From assembly GCA_000155435.1 (NCBI GenBank), contig DS990260.1:2505693-2569692 (forward strand): a DNA stretch of 64,000 nucleotides, given 5' to 3'. Made by a program: the position numbers and the translations under genes. The notes beneath the pieces are model-generated. The model searched no databases, was not told the DNA's origin, and was given only the letters and a program-made list of their open reading frames with translations. This DNA is from Clostridiales bacterium 1_7_47FAA. GTDB taxonomy: Bacteria > Bacillota > Clostridia > Lachnospirales > Lachnospiraceae. Below, in pieces: positions 9,507-18,537 of this stretch (its first letter is position 1; the number at the start of each line of letters is the position of its first letter).

Positions 9507-9726
9507 GCTGCCAATCTGCCACATATCTGATACTGCGGCGGCCAGCCTATGCTGCCAATCTGTCACTTGTCTGATGCTGCTACGGCCAGCCAATGCTGCC
9601 AATCTGTCACATACAGGATGCAGCGGCGGCCAGCCTATGCTGCCAATCTGTCACATGCCTGATGCTGCAACGGCCAGCCTATGCTGCCAATCTGCCACAT
9701 ACAGGATGCAGCGGCAGCCAGCCTAT
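9507..9726. repeat. Five 44-bp tandem repeats in the glnN 3' UTR
   Basis: The motif GCTGCCAATCTG recurs at 9507, 9551, 9595, 9639 and 9683, an exact 44-bp period. Units differ at a few positions, alternating between two subtypes (ACATACAGGATGCAG and ...CTGATGCTGC...). The last unit runs up to the glnN stop codon. There are no unique spacers, so this is not CRISPR. The remaining 9327-9506 holds the LicC/LicA promoter and the glnN terminator. Confidence 0.92.
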
Positions 9727-11837
9727 ACTTCAAAAATCAGATCGCCGTAGCTGGGCATGGGCCACAGTTCCTTATCCACGATCATCTCCAGCTTATCTAC
9801 CGGCGCCCTTAAAGCCTCCATGGCCGGAACCACCTCGCTGTGATAGGCGGTTGCCTGGGCAATCCCGCCATCCGCGCAGGCTGCCTTCTCCGTCACCTCA
9901 GCCAGCCTGGATACCGCCGCCTTCATATCAGACAGCAGGCCGGAGGTCTCCATGAGAAGTCCTGTCTGTGTGCTCACATCCGCCTCCGGGCAGGCGCCCT
10001 TGACCGCTGAAATGGATGCTGCCAGCTGTGTGGTGTACCTGATGACTGCCGGGATAATGGACTTGCTTGCCATATCGTACATGGTCCTGGCTTCTATGTT
10101 GATGGCCTTGGAAAAGTTCTCATATTCAACCTCAGCCCTGGATTCAAGCTCCGCCCTGGTGAACACGCCGAAGGCCTCGAACAGCTTCACCGCCTTATCC
10201 GTTGTCAGGGCAGGGATGGCCTCCACCATGGACCTGATGTTTGGAAGGCCCCTCTTCTCTGCCTCTGCAACCCATTCGTCAGAGTAGCCGTTTCCATTGA
10301 AGATGACCCTTCTGTGGGCTGCCAGCATTTCCTTAATCATGTCATGGACCGCCATGTCGAAGTCGTCGGCCTTTTCCAGCTTATCGGCAGCTTCCTTGAA
10401 CGCTTCCGCCACAATGGTGTTCAGCACGGTGTTGGGGCTTGCGATGGAATCCGAGGAGCCTACCATACGGAACTCAAACTTGTTGCCTGTAAATGCAAAG
10501 GGCGAGGTCCTGTTCCTGTCCGTGGCATCCTTATCCAGGTCAGGAAGGATGTCAACCCCGGTCCTTAAGGTGCCGCCCTTCTTGGAGTGGGTTGCTTCTC
10601 CTGTGCTGCACAGCTGGTCAATCACGTCCTCCAGCTGTTCTCCCAGGAAGATGGAGATGATGGCAGGCGGCGCTTCGTTGGCACCCAGCCTGTGGTCATT
10701 GCCCACATCGGCCGCTGATTCCCGCAAAAGGTCTGCGTGGAGGTCCACTGCCTTGATGATACATGCCAGCACCAGAAGGAACTGGATGTTCTCATGAGGC
10801 GTGTCGCCCGGGTTTAAAAGGTTGGTGCCGTCATCCGCTGTCAGGGACCAGTTGTTATGCTTTCCTGAACCGTTGACGCCTGCAAATGGCTTCTCATGGA
10901 GAAGGCATGCCATGCCATGGCGGCCAGCCACCTTTTTCAGTGTCTCCATTACAATCTGGTTGTGGTCCACTGCCTGGTTCACGCCCTCATATATGGGGGC
11001 CAGTTCGTGCTGTGCAGGCGCAACCTCGTTGTGCTGCGTCTTGGCCGGGACGCCCAGCTTCCAAAGCTCTTTATTCACATCGTTCATGTAGGAACCAATC
11101 CTCTCGCGGATGGCGCCAAAGTAATGGTCCTCCAGCTCCTGCCCCTTGGGAGGCATGGCGCCGAAGAGGGTGCGTCCGGTGTAAATCAGGTCCTTGCGCT
11201 GTAAGTATTTTTCACGGTCAACCAGGAAGTATTCCTGCTCCGCCCCCACGGACGGCGCAACCCTTTTGGCGGTTGTGTTGCCAAAAAGTCTGAGGATCCT
11301 TAAGGCCTGCTCGTTCACCGCCTGCATGGAACGCAGCAGGGGCGTCTTTTTATCCAGGGACTCGCCTTTATAAGAACAGAAGGAGGTGGGGATGCAAAGG
11401 GTGACGCCGATGGCGTCTTCCCTTAAGAATGCAGGGGAGGTACAATCCCAGACCGTGTACCCCCTGGCCTCAAAGGTGGCGCGCAGGCCGCCTGATGGGA
11501 AGGAGGATGCATCCGGCTCACCCTTAATCAGCTCCTTGCCGGAGAATTCCATGATTACCTTGCCATCGCTTGGGGCAGAGATAAAGGAATCATGCTTCTC
11601 AGCTGTCACGCCGGTCAGAGGCTGGAACCAGTGGGTATAGTGGGTGGCCCCCCTCTCAATTGCCCAGTCCTTCATGGCGTGCGCCACCACATCCGCAATA
11701 CTGGGATCCAGTTCCGCACCGTCTTCCACTGTCTTTTTCAGCTTCTTATAAACATTTTTAGGCAGACGGTCCTTCATCACCGCATCATTGAACACATTTT
11801 TCCCGAATATCTCAGATACATTCAATACATCGCTCAT
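9723..11837 (-). CDS. glnN: Glutamine synthetase type III
   Basis: ATP-dependent condensation of ammonium with glutamate in the cytoplasm. The 704 residues match the large GSIII class (about 700-730), not the 440-470 residues of GSI. Visible features are the glutamate-rich metal motif [10 protein letters not shown], the block [15 protein letters not shown], the catalytic [13 protein letters not shown] and the GSIII-typical [17 protein letters not shown]. Start 11837 (MSDVLN) has GGAAG 5 nt upstream; an ATG four codons earlier at 11849 has its GAGAGG directly abutting and is less likely. It is transcribed alone, with its own terminator. Confidence 0.96.
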   Translation of the reverse strand: MSDVLNVSEIFGKNVFNDAVMKDRLPKNVYKKLKKTVEDGAELDPSIADVVAHAMKDWAIERGATHYTHWFQPLTGVTAEKHDSFISAPSDGKVIMEFSGKELIKGEPDASSFPSGGLRATFEARGYTVWDCTSPAFLREDAIGVTLCIPTSFCSYKGESLDKKTPLLRSMQAVNEQALRILRLFGNTTAKRVAPSVGAEQEYFLVDREKYLQRKDLIYTGRTLFGAMPPKGQELEDHYFGAIRERIGSYMNDVNKELWKLGVPAKTQHNEVAPAQHELAPIYEGVNQAVDHNQIVMETLKKVAGRHGMACLLHEKPFAGVNGSGKHNNWSLTADDGTNLLNPGDTPHENIQFLLVLACIIKAVDLHADLLRESAADVGNDHRLGANEAPPAIISIFLGEQLEDVIDQLCSTGEATHSKKGGTLRTGVDILPDLDKDATDRNRTSPFAFTGNKFEFRMVGSSDSIASPNTVLNTIVAEAFKEAADKLEKADDFDMAVHDMIKEMLAAHRRVIFNGNGYSDEWVAEAEKRGLPNIRSMVEAIPALTTDKAVKLFEAFGVFTRAELESRAEVEYENFSKAINIEARTMYDMASKSIIPAVIRYTTQLAASISAVKGACPEADVSTQTGLLMETSGLLSDMKAAVSRLAEVTEKAACADGGIAQATAYHSEVVPAMEALRAPVDKLEMIVDKELWPMPSYGDLIFEV

Positions 11838-11856
11838 AGATTCTTCCATCCTCTCT

Positions 11857-11914
11857 TTGATTCTTCCTTTTTGATTCTTCCTTTTTGATTCTTCCTTTTG
11901 GGTTCTTCCTTTTC
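11857..11914. repeat. Four 14-bp repeats in the glnN 5' leader
   Basis: GATTCTTCC recurs at 11859, 11873 and 11887 and as GGTTCTTCC at 11901, a 14-bp period. In the glnN mRNA this reads as repeated AAAAAGGAAGAATC, which sets several Shine-Dalgarno-like purine tracts in tandem just upstream of the true start. Confidence 0.85.
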
Positions 11915-12008
11915 CGGGCTTCCGCTTCCTTTTTCCAAAATCCTGTCATCCTGTCTAAATCCAGATACCATTTCCCGTAATTTTATTCAATCCGGCCGGA
12001 TATATAAC

Positions 12009-12043
12009 AAAAAGGTGCTCTCCCCTTGAGAGAGAACACCTTT
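12009..12043 (-). terminator. Intrinsic terminator of fba
   Basis: AAAGGTG/CACCTTT with inner CTCTC/GAGAG pairs and a two-base bulge, followed on the minus strand by TTTTTGTT; about 110 bp after the fba stop. Confidence 0.85.
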
Positions 12044-12150
12044 GTTCTTTATTAAAATAAACCATTTCCTTTGAAATTGCAAGCAGTTTTTCAGGAAAAC
12101 ATGATTTTTATTCTAATAAGCATTATTAAGCTGTCTTAATATCTCAGGAA

Positions 12151-13014
12151 TTAAGCCTTGCCAACAGAACCGAATAATTCCATCTTTTCTTTTACAGTTG
12201 CCTTGATTGCATCTGCGCCCGGAGCCAGCAGCTTCCTTGGGTCAAAACCCTTGCCGCTCTGGTCCTTACCGGCCTCGATGTACTCCCTGGTAGCTGCCGC
12301 AAAGGTTAACTGGCACTCCGTGTTAACATTAATCTTAGCAACGCCCAGGCTGATTGCCTTCTTAATCATATCCTCAGGGATGCCGGTTCCGCCGTGAAGG
12401 ACCAGAGGCATGTCGCCTACAGCCGCTTTCACATTCTCCAGCACGTCGAAGCGCAGGCCTGGCCAGTTCTCCGGATATTTGCCGTGGATATTGCCGATGC
12501 CTGCTGCCAGGAAGTCGATTCCCAGGTCAGCAATGGCCTTGCACTCATTGGGATCCGCGCACTCGCCAAGACCCACAACGCCGTCTTCCTCACCGCCGAT
12601 GGAGCCGACCTCAGCTTCCAGGGACAGTCCCATGTTATGTGCAATCTTAACCAGTTCCTTGGTCTTCTCAATGTTCTCCTCAATTGGATAATGGGAGCCA
12701 TCGAACATGATGGAGGTAAAGCCTGCCTTGATACATTTATAGCAGCCCTCGTATGAGCCGTGGTCCAGATGCAGGGCAACCGGAACCGTGATGTTCAGTT
12801 CTTCCATCATGGCCTTCACCATGGCAGATACTGTCTTAAAGCCTGTCATATACTTTCCTGCGCCCTCGGATACGCCCAGGATAACCGGAGATTTGAGTTC
12901 TTCTGCTGTCAGCAGCACGGACTTGGTCCACTCAAGGTTATTGATGTTAAACTGTCCAACTGCATACTTGCCTTCCCTAGCCTTGTCAAGCATCTCTTTT
13001 GCTGAAACTAACAT
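12151..13014 (-). CDS. fba: Class II fructose-1,6-bisphosphate aldolase
   Basis: Zinc-dependent aldolase of glycolysis and gluconeogenesis, splitting FBP into GAP and DHAP. The 287 residues show the zinc and catalytic signatures LHLDHGS, the second block SLEAEVGSIGGEED, the zinc histidine in GNIHGKYP and in LHGGTGIP, and the phosphate-binding KINVNTECQ. The length fits the shorter class II aldolases. TAAGGAGGGTATCAA precedes ATG. The gene has its own promoter (13062-13090) and terminator. Members acting on tagatose bisphosphate look alike, but this copy stands alone as a housekeeping gene would. Confidence 0.95.
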   Translation of the reverse strand: MLVSAKEMLDKAREGKYAVGQFNINNLEWTKSVLLTAEELKSPVILGVSEGAGKYMTGFKTVSAMVKAMMEELNITVPVALHLDHGSYEGCYKCIKAGFTSIMFDGSHYPIEENIEKTKELVKIAHNMGLSLEAEVGSIGGEEDGVVGLGECADPNECKAIADLGIDFLAAGIGNIHGKYPENWPGLRFDVLENVKAAVGDMPLVLHGGTGIPEDMIKKAISLGVAKINVNTECQLTFAAATREYIEAGKDQSGKGFDPRKLLAPGADAIKATVKEKMELFGSVGKA

Positions 13015-13061
13015 TTGATACCCTCCTTATAAAGTTTGTTATTTTATTAACTATCTCACCT

Positions 13062-13090
13062 ATTATATCGCAGCTGCGAACAAAAAGGAA
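13062..13090 (-). promoter_or_regulatory. fba promoter
   Basis: -10 TATAAT (13062-13067) and a weak -35 TTCCTT (13085-13090) 17 bp apart on the minus strand, about 48 bp upstream of the start. Confidence 0.6.
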
Positions 13091-13136
13091 GATGTTTTTT
13101 TGTAATTTATGATTCGTGCTGCATCGGAACCATGAA

Positions 13137-14630
13137 TCAGATTCCAAGGATAGCTTTTACCGCTTCTTCCATTTTATCCACATCACACTCTGTGTTGTGG
13201 CGAATCGGCGCGTGGCGGATTTCCTCAACCGCGGCCGGGACATCCACTCCGGACAGGCTGTTTAAGGCGTCTACCACCTCAAATCCGTCTTTGTCCCTGA
13301 TGCTTTCAGGTCCGGCAATGGCTTCCATTACGCTGTCAGAGAACTTGTAGGGACTTGCCGTGGAGGTGATGACGGTCTTTGCCCTGTCGCCGCTTTCCGC
13401 CCTGTAGGCTTCATATACCGTGGCCGCAACGCCCGTATGGGTGTCAATCAGGTAACCGGTGCTGTCAAATATCCTCTTGATGGTGGCAGCATTTTCCTCC
13501 TGGGTTGCAAAGCCGCCTGCGAAATCGGACATGAATGCCTTCATATCCTCTGTGACGGTATAGCTCCCCTTCTCGGATAAATCCTGCATCAAAGCCGCGC
13601 TGGCCCCGGCGTCACAGCCGGTGCTCAGATAAATCAGGCGCTCCAGATTGCTGGAAATCAGGATATCCATGGACGGGGAATTGGTGAGGATGAAATCCCT
13701 CTTCCTGTCATAGGTTCCCGTTGTAAAGAAATCATACAGCACCTTATTGTCATTGGACGCGCAGATCAGTGTCTTAACCGGGACGCCCATGCGTTTTGCA
13801 AAGTAGGCTGCCAGGATATTGCCGAAGTTGCCTGTCGGGACCACCACATTAATCTGCTCGCCGTCCGCAATCTCCTCATTGGCCAGAAGCCTGGCATAGG
13901 CATATACATAATAAACAATCTGCGGGACCAGCCTGCCGATATTGATGGAATTGGCGGACGAGAACTGGAAGCCCCTGGAATCCAGTAAAGCCTCCAGGGA
14001 CTTGTCCCCAAACAGCTTCTTCACACCGGTCTGGGCATCGTCAAAGTTGCCGTGGATTGCCACCACGCTGGTGTTGGCTCCCTTCTGGGTGCGCATTTGG
14101 AGTTCCTGTACCTTGCTGACCCCGTCCTTTGGATAAAATACAATGATACGGGTGCCAGGCACGTCGGCAAAGCCAGCCATGGCCGCCTTTCCCGTGTCGC
14201 CGGAGGTGGCTGTCAGTATCACGATTTCCTTGTCCACCTGGTTCTTCTTAGCCGCCGTTGTCATGAGATGGGGCAGGATGGAAAGGGCCATATCCTTAAA
14301 GGCTATGGTGCTTCCGTGATACAGCTCCAGGAAATATGCGCCGTCGGCCTTTGCCAGGGGCGCAATCTCTTCTGTGTCGAATTTGCTGTCATAGGCCTTT
14401 GCTATGCAGTCCTTAAGTTCCCCGGGACTGTAATCCGTAAGGAACAGCTTCATGACCTCGTAGGCTGTTTCCTGGTAGGTCATGGTCCCAAGCTTCTCCA
14501 TAGGCACGTCAAGCTTTGGTATCTCTGTGGGCATGAACAGGCCGCCGTCCTTTGCCAGTCCCTTCAGGATGGCCATGGATGCTGGCACACCTGCTTCACC
14601 GCCCCTTGTACTCTGATAGGTTAATCCCAT
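13137..14630 (-). CDS. thrC: Threonine synthase
   Basis: PLP enzyme converting O-phosphohomoserine to threonine. The 497 residues fit the longer class of the family (N-terminal helical domain before the PLP core). Seen are the N-terminal YQSTRGG segment, the PLP-lysine region STIAFKDMALSI, the phosphate-binding TATSGDTGKAAM and the late VVPTGNFGNILA. The gene has its own promoter and no neighbouring threonine-pathway genes. The start is the only one upstream of the conserved N-terminus. Confidence 0.96.
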   Translation of the reverse strand: MGLTYQSTRGGEAGVPASMAILKGLAKDGGLFMPTEIPKLDVPMEKLGTMTYQETAYEVMKLFLTDYSPGELKDCIAKAYDSKFDTEEIAPLAKADGAYFLELYHGSTIAFKDMALSILPHLMTTAAKKNQVDKEIVILTATSGDTGKAAMAGFADVPGTRIIVFYPKDGVSKVQELQMRTQKGANTSVVAIHGNFDDAQTGVKKLFGDKSLEALLDSRGFQFSSANSINIGRLVPQIVYYVYAYARLLANEEIADGEQINVVVPTGNFGNILAAYFAKRMGVPVKTLICASNDNKVLYDFFTTGTYDRKRDFILTNSPSMDILISSNLERLIYLSTGCDAGASAALMQDLSEKGSYTVTEDMKAFMSDFAGGFATQEENAATIKRIFDSTGYLIDTHTGVAATVYEAYRAESGDRAKTVITSTASPYKFSDSVMEAIAGPESIRDKDGFEVVDALNSLSGVDVPAAVEEIRHAPIRHNTECDVDKMEEAVKAILGI

Positions 14631-14674
14631 ACTCTTGTCCTCGCTTTTATATTATGTTCACATTTATTATTGAA

Positions 14675-14703
14675 ATATTAACACATTTCACTGGCTGGCG
14701 CAA
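14675..14703 (-). promoter_or_regulatory. thrC promoter
   Basis: -35 TTGCGC (14698-14703) and -10 TAATAT (14675-14680), spacer 17 bp, minus strand, about 45 bp upstream of thrC. Confidence 0.55.
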
Positions 14704-14719
14704 CTGAAATTCGGAACGC

Positions 14720-14748
14720 TTGCAGCCATCGGGGAGATATGCTACAAT
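14720..14748 (+). promoter_or_regulatory. Promoter of the Rpn-type nuclease gene
   Basis: -35 TTGCAG (14720-14725) and -10 TACAAT (14743-14748), spacer 17 bp, plus strand. It leaves a leader of about 130 nt before the start at 14888. Confidence 0.55.
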
Positions 14749-14887
14749 GAAGCCAAAGCAATACATCTTAATTATTCTATATGGCCTATCTAGGTTAAAC
14801 CCGTATCTTGCTTTAAAACCCATTTATGACAAACATGCAGGATAGGAGGCAGACCTGTTCCTGCATAAGAACGAAAGAGAGGAATTT

Positions 14888-15733
14888 ATGCAGGAAAAAG
14901 TAGGACGCAGTGAAAGCAGGCTGGAAAGCTATGAGGAAAAGCGGCAAAAGGTCAGCCAGTTCAATCTGACAAGCGATATATTCTTTGGTAAAACAGTGGA
15001 GGATATAGATGCCTGCCAGGAAGTGGTGCAGATCCTTACCAGGAAGGAGCTGAAGATTAAATCAGTGAAAACCCAATATTCCATCCGCAAGGTGGAAAAC
15101 CGCTCCGTGGTTTTAGATGTGCTGGCTGAGGATGGGAATGGCTGTCTGGTAAATGTGGAAATGCACCCCCAGGAGGATGAGGACCATGTCCGGCGGGTCC
15201 GCTATCACCTAAGCAGCCTTGACATGAGCTATCTTGAAAAGGGGACGGATTTTGAATCCATTCCAGAGGTTTATCTGATTTATATTACGAAAAAGGATTT
15301 TATTGGAAGGAACAGAGGGATTAACGAAATAATCCGGGTTGTGGATGGAACCGGAACCGTTTTAAATAATGGGGTCCATGAGTTATATGTTAATTTTGAA
15401 GGCACGGCAGACACGCCGGAACAAAGGGAGCTGCTGGATTATATGGTACACTCGGCTGCTGACTATGAGACAGGCACATTTCCACATTTAGCTGCAAGGG
15501 TCAGACTGCTGAAGGAGAAAAAGGAGGGAATTGATATTATGTGTGATATCCTTGATAGGGAACGGGCAGAAGGGAAAGCAGAGGGAATGGCGGCGGGAAT
15601 AGCCGCATTCATCCTGGATAACCTGGAAGAGCATAAGACAGAGGAACAGATACTGGCAAAACTGGTAAAGAGATTTTCCCTGAGCCAGGAGGAAGCCGGG
15701 AAGTATCTGGCTGAATATATTCCAAAAGATTAA
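14888..15733 (+). CDS. Rpn-family recombination-promoting nuclease / PD-(D/E)XK transposase-like protein
   Basis: The 281 residues contain the NLTSDIFFGKTVEDIDACQEV block near the N-terminus and the nuclease core: an Asp in SVVLDVLAED followed by NVEMH, where most relatives have EMQ. The C-terminal 60 residues are charged and end with an ILAKLVKRFSLSQEEAGKYL helix pair as in other Rpn proteins. Rpn members bind or cut DNA and promote recombination; many are solitary with no terminal repeats, as here. AGAGAGGAATTT precedes the ATG. Lower certainty attaches to activity because of the altered Q residue. Confidence 0.85.
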   Translation: MQEKVGRSESRLESYEEKRQKVSQFNLTSDIFFGKTVEDIDACQEVVQILTRKELKIKSVKTQYSIRKVENRSVVLDVLAEDGNGCLVNVEMHPQEDEDHVRRVRYHLSSLDMSYLEKGTDFESIPEVYLIYITKKDFIGRNRGINEIIRVVDGTGTVLNNGVHELYVNFEGTADTPEQRELLDYMVHSAADYETGTFPHLAARVRLLKEKKEGIDIMCDILDRERAEGKAEGMAAGIAAFILDNLEEHKTEEQILAKLVKRFSLSQEEAGKYLAEYIPKD

Positions 15734-15901
15734 TATGAGGCATGGCTGCTTTCATGCAGATTCAGCTTGATTCCTCCGGCTGGTTTCTATATAATTGAGT
15801 ATCGCCTGTTTTACCACATATGTGTGGATTGCAGGAATTGATATCCATCCTGATCCATATCCGGATGGGTATCCATACACTTTGACCAGGAGGAACCTTC
15901 C

Positions 15902-16627
15902 ATGATTTACCAACATATAAAAAACGGAACCTTCATAAGCCGCCCCAACCGTTTCATAGCCCATGTGGAGCTGGAAGGGCAGACTGTTGTCTGCCATGTG
16001 AAAAATACAGGGCGGTGCAGGGAGCTGTTAATTCCCGGCGTAAAGGTAATCCTTGAATACCATCCGGATGCCGCGGCCGCCGGACGTAAGACAGAATATG
16101 ACCTGATTGGGGTATATAAGGGCGGCATCCTGATTAACATGGACTCCCAGGCGCCCAACCGGGCTGCCTGGGAATGGCTGGATGCGCAGGAAAGCATTCC
16201 GGGGCTGCCTGGCTGGGCACCTGACAGCCTGCAGCGCGAGGTGACCCACGGTGATTCCCGGTTTGACCTGGCATTTACCCTTAATGAGATAAATGGCAGC
16301 GGGACCCGGCCTGCCTTCATGGAGGTAAAGGGGGTGACCCTGGAAACAGATGGCATGGCCATGTTCCCGGACGCGCCCACTGAGCGGGGGATTAAGCATC
16401 TTCACGGATTGGAGAAGGCGGTGCAGGAAGGTTATGAGGCCTATGTACTGTTTGTCATCCAGATGAAAGGAGTCCACGGATTCAGACCCAATGACACCAC
16501 CCACCCCGCATTTGGCGATGCGCTGCGGGCCGCAGCCAGGGCCGGTGTCCATGTGCTGGCATATGACTGCACCATAACGCCGGATACCATGACGGTTGAT
16601 GCTCCGGTAGCTGTAATCCTGGAATGA
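15902..16627 (+). CDS. sfsA: SfsA family DNA/RNA nuclease
   Basis: The 241 residues match SfsA in length and in the N-terminal OB-like part (FISRPNRFIAHVELEG, CHVKNTGRCRELLIPG) followed by a PD-(D/E)XK-like domain with the Asp in GDSRFDL and the FMEVKGVTL motif; PDAPTERGIKHL is a family hallmark. E. coli SfsA was first described as a maltose-gene stimulator and binds DNA nonspecifically; its cellular role remains unclear. CAGGAGGAACCTTCC precedes ATG. It is probably transcribed separately from the nuclease gene 168 bp upstream. Confidence 0.95.
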   Translation: MIYQHIKNGTFISRPNRFIAHVELEGQTVVCHVKNTGRCRELLIPGVKVILEYHPDAAAAGRKTEYDLIGVYKGGILINMDSQAPNRAAWEWLDAQESIPGLPGWAPDSLQREVTHGDSRFDLAFTLNEINGSGTRPAFMEVKGVTLETDGMAMFPDAPTERGIKHLHGLEKAVQEGYEAYVLFVIQMKGVHGFRPNDTTHPAFGDALRAAARAGVHVLAYDCTITPDTMTVDAPVAVILE

Positions 16628-16645
16628 TTCAGGTACCAGGCAGAA

Positions 16646-16677
16646 GCCGGGGCTTCCACATCCATGGAAGCCCCGGC
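16646..16677. terminator. Hairpin between convergent sfsA and the Cys-rich gene
   Basis: Perfect arms GCCGGGGCTTCCA and TGGAAGCCCCGGC with a 6-nt loop. No T-run on either side, so it may shield 3' ends rather than terminate. Confidence 0.6.
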
Positions 16678-16754
16678 CATCCCATCCGGATTATATTCTC
16701 CGGGGTATATTTACTGTATCATAACCTCAAGCTGCATGTGCTGCAGCCAGACCT

Positions 16755-17180
16755 TCACATGCGGCATCCGCAACCGGAGTTACATCTGCTGCATCCGCAG
16801 CCAGTATTGCATCTGCTGCAGCCACATCCGGAATTGCAGGAGCTGCAGCTGCAGTTTCCTGCCGCGGCAGCGGAAGCAGTACGCCCCGCTGCCTGGGCAG
16901 CCGTCCTTGCAACGGATGACTGGTTGCACTGGTTATTGGCGTAGAATCCTGCCATATATCCCTGCCAGTATAAATTGCAGTTACGGCAGCCGGAGCCGCA
17001 GGCAGCTGCTGTGCCGGCCGTGTTTGCATAGGCCGTGTTCCCATAATAAGCTGCATTTCCATAATTATTTGCATTCTCATAACAGGTACCATTGGCAGCA
17101 TATGCTGCACCTGCATTCGCGGCTGTCCCGCCATAATTCACACTATTTCCACTACAACCACCACATTCACTATAATTCAT
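16755..17180 (-). CDS. Small Cys-rich repeat protein of unknown function
   Basis: Not recognised. The 141 residues hold 18 cysteines, 11 of them in the last 35 residues as repeats of CNSGCGCSR. The middle is rich in Ala, Asn, Gly and Tyr (NYGNAAYYGNTAYAN), and a CRNCNLYWQGYMAGFY segment follows. There is no signal peptide or membrane segment. A strong AAAGGAGAAGATAAAAT before ATG argues that the gene is real, although the coding DNA is repetitive. Composition recalls spore-coat or metallothionein-like proteins; no function can be assigned. It is convergent with sfsA and divergent from feoA. Confidence 0.75.
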   Translation of the reverse strand: MNYSECGGCSGNSVNYGGTAANAGAAYAANGTCYENANNYGNAAYYGNTAYANTAGTAAACGSGCRNCNLYWQGYMAGFYANNQCNQSSVARTAAQAAGRTASAAAAGNCSCSSCNSGCGCSRCNTGCGCSRCNSGCGCRM

Positions 17181-17313
17181 ATTTTATCTTCTCCTTTCAA
17201 TTAGGTTGTACTCTATTATATGGGCATGTACGGAATGTGTGACAGGCCTGTTCCTCCCCCCGGATAAGCGCCCTGCATATAATATAGTAACAAACCTGAA
17301 CCGGTGATTTATT

Positions 17314-17553
17314 ATGGTCTATCCTTTAAATGAACTCAATCCAGGAGAAACAGCTGAGGTGGTCTGGATCATCAGCGACCCCTATATGTCTGACAGGCTG
17401 GATTCCCTGGGTTTTTCCTTCAAGGAGCATATAACCTGCATCCTTGGCGGCCACAGGGATTCCATGTCTGCCTATCTCATACGCGGCACCCTTATTGCAC
17501 TTCGCACTGAAAATGCAAAGGAGGTGCTGGTACGCTCCTTAGGGCGTGTTTGA
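17314..17553 (+). CDS. FeoA-domain protein, solo
   Basis: A 79-residue SH3-like FeoA domain: MVYPLNELNPGETAEVVWI, then DRLDSLGFSFKEHITCIL, and a final LIALRTENAKEVLV that matches the usual LIALRxxEAxxI end. FeoA assists FeoB in ferrous iron uptake at the inner face of the membrane. It lies 17 kb from the feoB-like gene of this window, so pairing is uncertain. A TATAAT (17278-17283) lies upstream. The Shine-Dalgarno is weak (GGTGAT). Confidence 0.8.
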   Translation: MVYPLNELNPGETAEVVWIISDPYMSDRLDSLGFSFKEHITCILGGHRDSMSAYLIRGTLIALRTENAKEVLVRSLGRV

Positions 17554-17584
17554 AAATCACTTTGCTTTCTGTCAGCAGTCAGGA

Positions 17585-17610
17585 ACAGGGGCCGCAAACG
17601 CAGCCCCTGT
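17585..17610. terminator. Hairpin between convergent feoA and dapA-family gene
   Basis: Arms ACAGGGGC and GCCCCTGT with inner GC pairs around GCAAACG. No clear T-tract. Confidence 0.45.
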
Positions 17611-17638
17611 CCAGAACATCTTATCCACTTATCTTCAA

Positions 17639-18526
17639 TTATCCCACACGTTCCATGATTGCCTTCAAACGCCCGGTTTCCGGCTCCGTGGCACTGAGCA
17701 CCGGTTTCTTGCAGCAGTCCTTCATCTGGACGCCCTTGAGGATCATTGCCTTTTTAATGGTGCCTATGAAGAATGGGTTGATATCATAGATACCCATTAA
17801 CATATCCACCTTTTTCTGAAGTGCGAAGGCAGTATCCCAGTCCTTCCGGTTCACGGCATCCTGCCAGCTTACCAGCAGCTCCGGATACACATTGGACAGG
17901 GCGCCGATACAGCCCGCGCCGCCGCAGGCAGCATTGTGGATCAGGTTCTCATCAAATCCGCAGTACACCTCAAACTCAGGAAATTCTTCCCGCACCGTTG
18001 TAAGGATGCTCCTGGTATGCCCCATCTCCGATACCGAGTCCTTCAGGCCCACGATATTCCGGTGTCTGCGCAGCAGGTTCAGGACGATTTCAGGTTTCAC
18101 GTCATATCCGGTCCTGGCTGGAAAGTTATAGATGTACAGCGGCCCGTCAATCTTCTCCGCCGCCTCATCATAAAACGCTTCAATGGAAGCATCATCAATG
18201 GTAAAGTAGTAGGGGCTGATTAACATCACGCCGTCCGCACCCGCCTTAAGGGCATAGTTGCTCAGCTCCACGGTCTCCTCCATGCTGTCGCATGCGGTTC
18301 CAAAGAAAACTTTTGCCCTTTTGTTAATATATGGGACCGCCATGTCAATCAGCGTTTTTTTCTGTTCCATGCCCAGTGCATAAAACTCACCGCTGCTCCC
18401 AAGTATCAGCAGGCCTCCGATGCCGCCTCCGATTAAATGGTCGTATATGTTCTTATTGCCCTGTAAATCCAGTTCTCCATTCTCATCAAATGCAGTTACA
18501 ACCGGAGTGTAAAAGTTTACTTTCAT
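17639..18526 (-). CDS. DapA/NanA-family aldolase or dehydratase of the sugar-acid operon
   Basis: Schiff-base TIM-barrel enzyme, 295 residues. The pyruvate-binding GSSGEFYAL motif, the tyrosine in YNFPARTG and the Schiff-base lysine in GLKDS are present. The family covers dihydrodipicolinate synthase, N-acetylneuraminate lyase and 2-keto-3-deoxy sugar acid aldolases. The gene is last in a run beginning with a KDG-type permease and containing a split altronate-type dehydratase, so a 2-keto-3-deoxy acid aldolase or a dehydratase in that route is the better guess than lysine biosynthesis. Gap to the preceding gene is 11 bp. Confidence 0.85.
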   Translation of the reverse strand: MKVNFYTPVVTAFDENGELDLQGNKNIYDHLIGGGIGGLLILGSSGEFYALGMEQKKTLIDMAVPYINKRAKVFFGTACDSMEETVELSNYALKAGADGVMLISPYYFTIDDASIEAFYDEAAEKIDGPLYIYNFPARTGYDVKPEIVLNLLRRHRNIVGLKDSVSEMGHTRSILTTVREEFPEFEVYCGFDENLIHNAACGGAGCIGALSNVYPELLVSWQDAVNRKDWDTAFALQKKVDMLMGIYDINPFFIGTIKKAMILKGVQMKDCCKKPVLSATEPETGRLKAIMERVG

Positions 18527-18537
18527 ATGTTTCCTCC

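Noticed and set aside
9507-9726. CRISPR array
   Set aside because: The 44-bp units are contiguous without unique spacers and no cas genes are present.
14888-15733. Complete insertion sequence around the Rpn-type gene
   Set aside because: No terminal inverted repeats or target duplications were found nearby; Rpn genes are often solitary.
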